From an uncultured Methanobacteriaceae archaeon (GTDB lineage Archaea; Methanobacteriota; Methanobacteria; Methanobacteriales; Methanobacteriaceae): a stretch of DNA of 64,000 nt. Both the position numbers and the translations under genes were made by a program. Shown one piece after another: positions 59,202 to 64,000 of the stretch. The notes below the pieces were generated by a model that worked only from the letters and a program-made list of their open reading frames with translations, had not been told where the DNA came from and ran no database searches. The stretch's first letter is position 1. The number at the start of each line of letters is the position of its first letter. The DNA is taken from positions 16,776-80,775 of the forward strand of contig CACZOU010000064.1 of the NCBI GenBank assembly GCA_902782945.1. Direction: 5' to 3'.

Positions 59202-60087
59202 CAAGAGGATCATTTTTATTTTTAGAATGGGTAAATGGTACTTTTAAACCTAAATCTAATTTTTTATCAATATTTTTCTGATTTTTCTTTTTCTTATTAG
59301 TTGCTAATTTTCTAAGTAACTCTATACCATATTTACCTTCATTTGTTTCCATAGTTTCAAGAACGCCTTCCTCTACTGCTTTATCAATAATGGATGATCC
59401 TTTATCAGTACGTTTTATAATAGTAGACCATCCTGGTTTAGCAGCTACAGATCCACAGGATATATCAGCTAATTCAGAAACATAATCTAAACAATAATTA
59501 CATCCTGATTGTTCAAAACCATGAGTTTTCTTTATAGGTATTTTACCCTCACCTTCAGTGTGTGTTATGAATAATTTACCTTTTGAAATATCCATCTTTG
59601 TAACTTGGGATGGTTTAACACCAATATCATCTTCAATAAATGTTTTCAATGATTCATATGGGAAGTTTTCCATACAATAAATACCTATACTTAATGCTAT
59701 CTTATCTGATGCATTTCTAAGACCTATAGGGTAAGCTTGCATTTTACGTAGTCCCATAACCTGGCAAGGAGTTCCTACAGTACCTATTTTTTCAAGACCA
59801 TAAGCACGTGTTGCTTCTTTTATTAAAGCAAGGTTTGGACACATTGTGTATTTTGTTCCAGCAGCTTTTAATATTTCTTTCTTGGTTGTTGCAACATGAG
59901 GCTCTGGTTTCCATGGTTCTTTACCTTCTCCAGCTACAATTGCACCATCAATAATGTTTTCTTCTAATGCATATATAAGTATAGCAGATACAATTCCACC
60001 ATCTTGTGCTTTACTTGTTATTTTTTTATCAGAAGCTTTTGCTGTTATAATCTCCTGGTGTGGTCCAAGAACAGAATCGTAAATCAT
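59191..60087 (-). CDS. frhB: Coenzyme F420-reducing hydrogenase, beta subunit
   Basis: FrhB is the iron-sulfur flavoprotein that passes electrons from FrhG to F420. The N-terminus has ITSKAQDGGIVSAILIYALE (about residue 23). A KYTMCPNLALIKEA region and GTPCQVMGLRKMQ (about residue 103) follow, then SGCNYCLDYVSELADISCG (about residue 182, cluster and flavin ligands). At 298 residues it has a Lys/Asn-rich C-terminal extension of roughly 30 residues compared with the usual form. GGAGGAGG precedes ATG 60087. It starts one base after the frhG stop. Confidence 0.95.
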   Translation of the reverse strand: MIYDSVLGPHQEIITAKASDKKITSKAQDGGIVSAILIYALEENIIDGAIVAGEGKEPWKPEPHVATTKKEILKAAGTKYTMCPNLALIKEATRAYGLEKIGTVGTPCQVMGLRKMQAYPIGLRNASDKIALSIGIYCMENFPYESLKTFIEDDIGVKPSQVTKMDISKGKLFITHTEGEGKIPIKKTHGFEQSGCNYCLDYVSELADISCGSVAAKPGWSTIIKRTDKGSSIIDKAVEEGVLETMETNEGKYGIELLRKLATNKKKKNQKNIDKKLDLGLKVPFTHSKNKNDPLENR

Positions 60088-60088
60088 A

Positions 60089-60883
60089 TTAGACCTCCTC
60101 CTTATTATATCCTAATTCTTTATAAATTTCGTCTACAGGCCACCAGCTACGTGTACATTGGTAGTAACAAGAACCGCATTTAACACAACGGTCACAGTTA
60201 AATAATGGTCTTCCGTCTTGCATGGTCATAGCTCTTGTAGGACATGCCGCTGCACAAGCTCCACATCCTACACAGATTGATTGGTTAATAATTTTCTTCT
60301 GTAAATCACAGCCACATGCTTCTTGGTTACTAGCAAAATCCATGAATGGTTTAAGATAATCCATATCATTGTTTACTGCTGCAAGTAAGACTCTTTTAAT
60401 AAGTTCAGGGGATGGTGGACATCCAGGTACTGCAAGATCTACTTTAACTAGGTGTTGTAATGCTAAGAATGATGAATGTTTTGGTTGGGCTTGTTGACCT
60501 CCTTTAGCATATACTGTGAATCCACCAGTAGATGCACAGGAACCTAAAGCTACAAGTAGTTTAGATTTACTTCTAGCTTCCTGTAATTCTTTTAGGGAAT
60601 GTTCGTCTTCCAGACATACGGATCCTTCAACAAGAACTAAGTCCATCTCAGGCATTTCCCATTTATCAACGAGTGTTTGTCCATATACTATGTCTACAGC
60701 ATGGAGTAAATCTGCAAGGTCATCATAATTTTCTGTAAATGACATTAAATCACCAGTACAACCAGATAAGTGGATGTAACCTATTTTTAATTTATCTTGA
60801 GATAAATCTGGTGTATTATTAACATCATCCTCGTCTTTGACAATTTTTTCTTTAATTTTTTCAAACAAGAGTTTCACCTTCAC
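60089..60883 (-). CDS. frhG: Coenzyme F420-reducing hydrogenase, gamma subunit
   Basis: FrhG is the small subunit that carries electrons from the [NiFe] site. Cluster ligands appear in [12 protein letters not shown] (about residue 38), [10 protein letters not shown] (about residue 115) and [11 protein letters not shown] (about residue 152). Two ferredoxin motifs end it: [12 protein letters not shown] and [14 protein letters not shown]. The start is ambiguous: GTG 60883 is the frame opening, but AAGGTGA at 60874-60880 would fit TTG 60868 better. It sits between frhD and frhB. Confidence 0.94.
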   Translation of the reverse strand: MKVKLLFEKIKEKIVKDEDDVNNTPDLSQDKLKIGYIHLSGCTGDLMSFTENYDDLADLLHAVDIVYGQTLVDKWEMPEMDLVLVEGSVCLEDEHSLKELQEARSKSKLLVALGSCASTGGFTVYAKGGQQAQPKHSSFLALQHLVKVDLAVPGCPPSPELIKRVLLAAVNNDMDYLKPFMDFASNQEACGCDLQKKIINQSICVGCGACAAACPTRAMTMQDGRPLFNCDRCVKCGSCYYQCTRSWWPVDEIYKELGYNKEEV

Positions 60884-60923
60884 TCAATTTAATTTAATTT
60901 CCTTTATTTTAGTCTATTTTTTA

Positions 60924-61394
60924 TCATAACATATCATTTAAAACATTAAGAGTAGCTTCAACAGTTTTTGGTATGCTCTGTGTAAGTGTTTCTGTTAATC
61001 CGATTTCCATTTCTGTTGGAACATTTTCCGGCTGACAAGCTACTATTTTAATGTTTATTTTTTCTTCTAAATCATGTAATGGCATTGTAGCAGAGATACC
61101 ATGAACATCCATGTATCTGTCCTGTTCCTTCACCTGGTTTAATTCGAGTACATCTACTGTTCCAGGTTTCTTATCCATAGAGGCTATATCTATGATTATA
61201 ATATTTTTCCATTCATCTTCAGGTAATGAGAATATATAATGAGGAGCACTAGTTGCCCCATCCACGAGACAAGTATCTCCCGGTATTTCTATTTCATTAT
61301 CTTTCATGTATTTAATAACCTCTGGACCAAAGCCATCGTCTCCAAACAGAATGTTTCCACATCCAACGATGAGATTTTCATGATTATATGACAT
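60924..61394 (-). CDS. frhD: F420-reducing hydrogenase maturation protease
   Basis: FrhD is the endopeptidase that trims the C-terminus of FrhA after nickel insertion. The motif LIVGCGNILFGDDGFGPEV (about residue 8) with the conserved Asp, and IIIDIASMDKKPG, are typical of HycI-type proteases. At 156 residues it fits. The frame begins with TTG at 61397, but ATG 61394, four bases after GGGGA, is better. It lies 14 bases downstream of frhA and 40 bases upstream of frhG. Confidence 0.92.
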   Translation of the reverse strand: MSYNHENLIVGCGNILFGDDGFGPEVIKYMKDNEIEIPGDTCLVDGATSAPHYIFSLPEDEWKNIIIIDIASMDKKPGTVDVLELNQVKEQDRYMDVHGISATMPLHDLEEKINIKIVACQPENVPTEMEIGLTETLTQSIPKTVEATLNVLNDML

Positions 61395-61408
61395 CAAATC
61401 CCCTTCAA

Positions 61409-62629
61409 TTATATTTGGATAGTATCTTCTTTTATTACTTCTTTTGATTCATCATCCACAATTACCATGTGTGTAGCACAGGATAAACATGGGTCATAAG
61501 CTCTTATTACATGTGGGCCATATTTATAATGGAATCCTTCTGTTGCAATACCCATTGTTGGAATATTCCATGTTGTAGGTACTATTGCATTGTAATCACT
61601 AATATATCCTTCAGGTGATACTTTAGCTGTGTGGATATTTGTTCCTCTAGGTCCTTCAATTACACCGATACCAAGACGGTCTGTTCCATTAAGGTCATAT
61701 TTTGCCATTACCTGTGCTGATGTGTCAAGTTTATCCACTAGTTCAATAATTTTCTGTGCGGAATTTATCATTTCTTGTGCACGTGCAATGTGCTGAGCTT
61801 TAACTCCTACTTCTTTGAATTTACGATATTTGTTTGCTCTTGCTCTTGGTCCTGTTTCAACAACATTTCCTTGATATAATGGGATTTGTGAGCATGCTCT
61901 TTTACCTATTTCTGGTAAATCATACCATGATGTTGGTAATATTTCTTCAATTTCATTATATAATATTCCATTTTTGGAACCGTATGTATCGTCTGATGCA
62001 AATACTGGTTGATTGTGTGTTCCTAGTTTTTCTGGGAAATCTTTATCTTGAACAAGACCAATCATTGTTTCAACATGTTCCTCTAATAGACTCATAAGTC
62101 CTTCCATTCTGGTTTTTATCTTATTCTTAGCGTTTTTTGTAATATTATGTGCCATTCCACCAATTCTTATATCTGATGGATGAATTCCTTCACCAGCTAC
62201 TGTGTCTTCAACAAATTGTACATTTTTTCTTATTTCTGAAACATTTTTAACTACTGTGTCATATTGATCATCTGGTACAAAATCTGGTGCTACTAGAAAA
62301 TGATGTATTGCATGACTGTTTATGATATGAGCATTAAGTGCTATTTCTCTTAAGATTCTTGCAGCTTTTGGAACTTCTATTTTTAATGAATCATCAATAG
62401 CTTCTACAGATGCAAGTGTATGTGTAACTGGACAAACACCACAAATTCTCTGTGCTATTACTGGTGCTGTTTCAGGTCTTTTTCCTATAATTATTTTTTC
62501 TATTCCTCTTACAGGCGTAATACTAAAATAACGTCCTGTTGTTACTATTCCTTCATCATCAACTTCCATTGATAATTCAGCATGTCCTTCCTGACGACTA
62601 GTTGGAGATATTACTATCGTTTCACTCAA
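61409..62629 (-). CDS. frhA: Coenzyme F420-reducing hydrogenase, alpha subunit
   Basis: FrhA holds the [NiFe] active site that oxidises H2 with F420 as acceptor, supplying electrons to methanogenesis. The two cysteine motifs are [11 protein letters not shown] (about residue 62) and [10 protein letters not shown] near the C-terminus; FrhD would cleave after the His. The protein is 406 residues, and both motifs contain Cys rather than selenocysteine. The start is TTG 62629, five bases after GGTGAT. It is the first gene of frhA-D-G-B. A TATA-like aatatattattataag on the minus strand near 62672-62687 is a likely promoter. Confidence 0.95.
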   Translation of the reverse strand: MSETIVISPTSRQEGHAELSMEVDDEGIVTTGRYFSITPVRGIEKIIIGKRPETAPVIAQRICGVCPVTHTLASVEAIDDSLKIEVPKAARILREIALNAHIINSHAIHHFLVAPDFVPDDQYDTVVKNVSEIRKNVQFVEDTVAGEGIHPSDIRIGGMAHNITKNAKNKIKTRMEGLMSLLEEHVETMIGLVQDKDFPEKLGTHNQPVFASDDTYGSKNGILYNEIEEILPTSWYDLPEIGKRACSQIPLYQGNVVETGPRARANKYRKFKEVGVKAQHIARAQEMINSAQKIIELVDKLDTSAQVMAKYDLNGTDRLGIGVIEGPRGTNIHTAKVSPEGYISDYNAIVPTTWNIPTMGIATEGFHYKYGPHVIRAYDPCLSCATHMVIVDDESKEVIKEDTIQI

Positions 62630-62946
62630 AATTAATCACCTATTTTCTTTCAGATTTAAAAAACATAATCTTATAATAATATATTGTTTTTTCTTAGTTA
62701 TTTTATTTTTTGTAAAATTATATTTATTTGGTTATTTTTACAGGGATACCTAATTTATTTCTGGAAATTTTAGTTGTTTACAGTTTATTTGTGTTGACTC
62801 TTTTTTGGAAACATCTGTTCTATATTTAATTCCTTTTTAACATGTTATTGTCTTTTAAATGCTTAATTTTTTAGTATAGCGTTTAAGCAGTTTTTAACGT
62901 TCTTACATATTAATATCTATGAAACTGAGTATATTCTGGATAAGAT
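62630..62946. other. Divergent intergenic region between frhA and the OB-like cassette
   Basis: The frhA Shine-Dalgarno sequence is at 62635-62640, and a TATA-like element in the minus direction is near 62672-62687. On the plus-strand side, acatattaatatc at 62905-62917 could be the TATA element of the cassette. Nothing else was recognised. Confidence 0.45.
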
Positions 62947-63297
62947 ATGTGGAGGTGGTCTAATATTAAATTTTTTCCAAGTGAAAATGATTCTGATGAA
63001 TGGAAGCATATAACAGGAAATGTATGGAATCCAGAATTAGGAGATGTGGTGGAGGGAAAATTAATTAATAGAATTGAATCTGTCGGGAAATATGACCAGA
63101 ATTTATATATTTTATTAGATAAAAATGATAAAGAAATAAAAATTTGGGGTAAAACTCAATTAGATGAATTGATGTCTGAAATAGAAGTTGAAGATTATAT
63201 TAGAATAACATATAATGGATGTAAGACAACAAATAATGGACATACTATGAAAGTATATTATATTGAAAGAAGGGAGACACATGGAAGAAAAGACTGA
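62947..63297 (+). CDS. Small OB-like protein, paralogue 1 (start possibly ATT 62965)
   Basis: I do not recognise a named family. The 110-116-residue protein has the pattern WNPELGDVVEGKL, VGKYDQNLYILLDKND, IWGKTQLDELM and RITYNGCK, suggesting a small beta-barrel (OB-like) fold of a kind often met in viral and plasmid proteins. The next gene encodes a clear paralogue. ATG 62947 is available, but a strong GGAGGTGG (62951-62958) lies inside the frame, and exactly 6 bases later comes ATT 62965, so initiation there is plausible. The last 17 bases overlap the next gene. Confidence 0.65.
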   Translation: MWRWSNIKFFPSENDSDEWKHITGNVWNPELGDVVEGKLINRIESVGKYDQNLYILLDKNDKEIKIWGKTQLDELMSEIEVEDYIRITYNGCKTTNNGHTMKVYYIERRETHGRKD

Positions 63298-63562
63298 ATA
63301 TTGGAATCCTGAGAAAGGTGAAATGATTGAAGGAGTACTTGTTGATAAATTATCTGATGTTGGAAAATATAACACTAGGTTATATAAGATTCAGGATGGA
63401 GATGTGACTTATTGTGTGTGGGGAAAGGTACAATTAGATTCTATAATGGAGGCTACTAATATTGGTGACATTATTTCTCTAAAATATGTGGGTGTTGAAA
63501 AAACAAAAGAATACAGTATGAAGAGATATGAATTGGAAATATTAAATGAACAAGGCCAATGA
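63281..63562 (+). CDS. Small OB-like protein, paralogue 2
   Basis: A 93-residue protein homologous to the preceding one: WNPEKGEMIEGVL, VGKYNTRLYKIQDGD, VWGKVQLDSIM and LKYVGVEK align throughout. The frame opens at TTG 63263, but ATG 63281 follows aagggaga by 6 bases and is preferred. It overlaps the upstream gene by 17 bases and the downstream one by 17. The function is unknown; the duplication and tight overlaps suggest one operon. Confidence 0.65.
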   Translation: MEEKTEYWNPEKGEMIEGVLVDKLSDVGKYNTRLYKIQDGDVTYCVWGKVQLDSIMEATNIGDIISLKYVGVEKTKEYSMKRYELEILNEQGQ

Positions 63563-64000
63563 TAAAATAACAGAACAACTTAAAAAACATAATAATGTGC
63601 TACTTTATAAGCGAGAATTATATGAATGCTATAAAAAACGAGATAAAACAATTAAGGCAATCTATATCATATCACCAAAAAAGGGAAAAACAGCTATTGA
63701 ACAAATACTGAGAACAATTGACAAAAAATCAGAAATAAAAAATAAGACAATAAGCAAATTACTAGAAGAGATTACAGAAAAATCAAAAGATACACAAACA
63801 CACATATATCTTGACCACTTCGAGCAATTATCCAAAAGAGAATTATCCTACTATAAAGAACTATCTCAAATACAATCAATCCAAATAATAGCAAATATCC
63901 GAGAAGATGAAGAAGTCATAGAACCTGAATTTCTAAACCATTTTATAATCATAGATAAAAATGGATTTAATGATAATAGATATCAAAGTGTGAATATCAC
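63546..64000 (+). CDS. P-loop-like protein with degenerate Walker A, 3' end outside window
   Basis: The frame is open from ATG 63546 to the window end, giving at least 151 codons. I do not recognise it. YIISPKKGKTAIEQIL (about residue 40) looks like a Walker A that keeps GKT but has lost the first glycine. HIYLDHFEQLSKREL (about residue 87) resembles Walker B, and IQIIANIRED (about residue 111) a sensor strand. This may be an AAA+-like NTPase, possibly inactive. It overlaps the second OB-like gene by 17 bases, so all three belong together. Confidence 0.6.
   Translation, partial: MNKANDKITEQLKKHNNVLLYKRELYECYKKRDKTIKAIYIISPKKGKTAIEQILRTIDKKSEIKNKTISKLLEEITEKSKDTQTHIYLDHFEQLSKRELSYYKELSQIQSIQIIANIREDEEVIEPEFLNHFIIIDKNGFNDNRYQSVNI

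Noticed and set aside
1..64000. Search by eye for tRNA and rRNA genes
   Set aside because: No segment showed the T-arm consensus with a matching acceptor stem or conserved rRNA sequence; a covariance search would be needed to exclude a divergent tRNA.

Overview
The window looks like a piece of a Methanobacteriales chromosome, most like the gut methanogen Methanosphaera. It is very AT-rich. It has the F420-reducing hydrogenase operon frhA-frhD-frhG-frhB, a probable coenzyme F430 synthase, archaeal topoisomerase VI, archaeal aIF1A, RIO1 and KH proteins, two geranylgeranyl reductases for archaeal lipids, and three giant Asn/Thr-rich adhesin-like surface proteins. The genus is an inference from gene content and composition; no database search was run. 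I saw no rRNA, tRNA, CRISPR array or insertion sequence.

Layout. 1-2024: the end of a ferredoxin-fused aldo/keto reductase and a membrane-anchored metallophosphoesterase. 2025-8909: two convergent adhesin-like genes sharing a terminator region. 8910-12330: a cation/Ca2+ exchanger, an archaeal LOR/SDH (ornithine cyclodeaminase type) enzyme and archaeal GAPDH. 12584-19895: an information-processing cluster on the minus strand, aIF1A, RIO1, KH protein, Top6B, Top6A, interrupted by an ACR3/BASS-like transporter and followed by two small membrane proteins. 20124-28827: a GfcR-like regulator, an oxidoreductase, hemC, a CfbE-like Mur ligase, NAD kinase, FBPase/IMPase and a bacterial-type Lon protease. 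29077-42559: mixed housekeeping genes, including pyruvoyl arginine decarboxylase, hisC, a radical-SAM activase, TPR and PH-domain proteins, geranylgeranyl reductase, tRNA G10 methyltransferase, citramalate synthase, Cgi121, NreA and a ProC-like protein. 43178-47569: the third adhesin. 47821-53278: a DUF815 ATPase, two-subunit GMP synthase, a DUF447 protein and adenine deaminase. 53279-56471: an accessory island with a five-repeat AP2-like protein, a Lys/Asn-rich protein translationally coupled to it, and a Cdc6/Orc1-like ATPase without a winged helix. 56503-62629: a second geranylgeranyl reductase, a YgjP-type metallohydrolase, an AlkD-like protein and the frh operon. 62947-64000: an uncharacterised three-gene cassette (two OB-like paralogues and a degenerate P-loop protein) running off the window.

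The most interesting signal is translational. Four genes, all accessory or surface genes (2327, 8768, 55311, 62965), have a strong Shine-Dalgarno sequence followed, after exactly six bases, by an in-frame ATT, ATA or TTT codon rather than ATG, GTG or TTG. In the second adhesin the complete signal peptide is encoded only upstream of the first conventional start. Housekeeping genes here use ATG, GTG or TTG after similar Shine-Dalgarno sequences.
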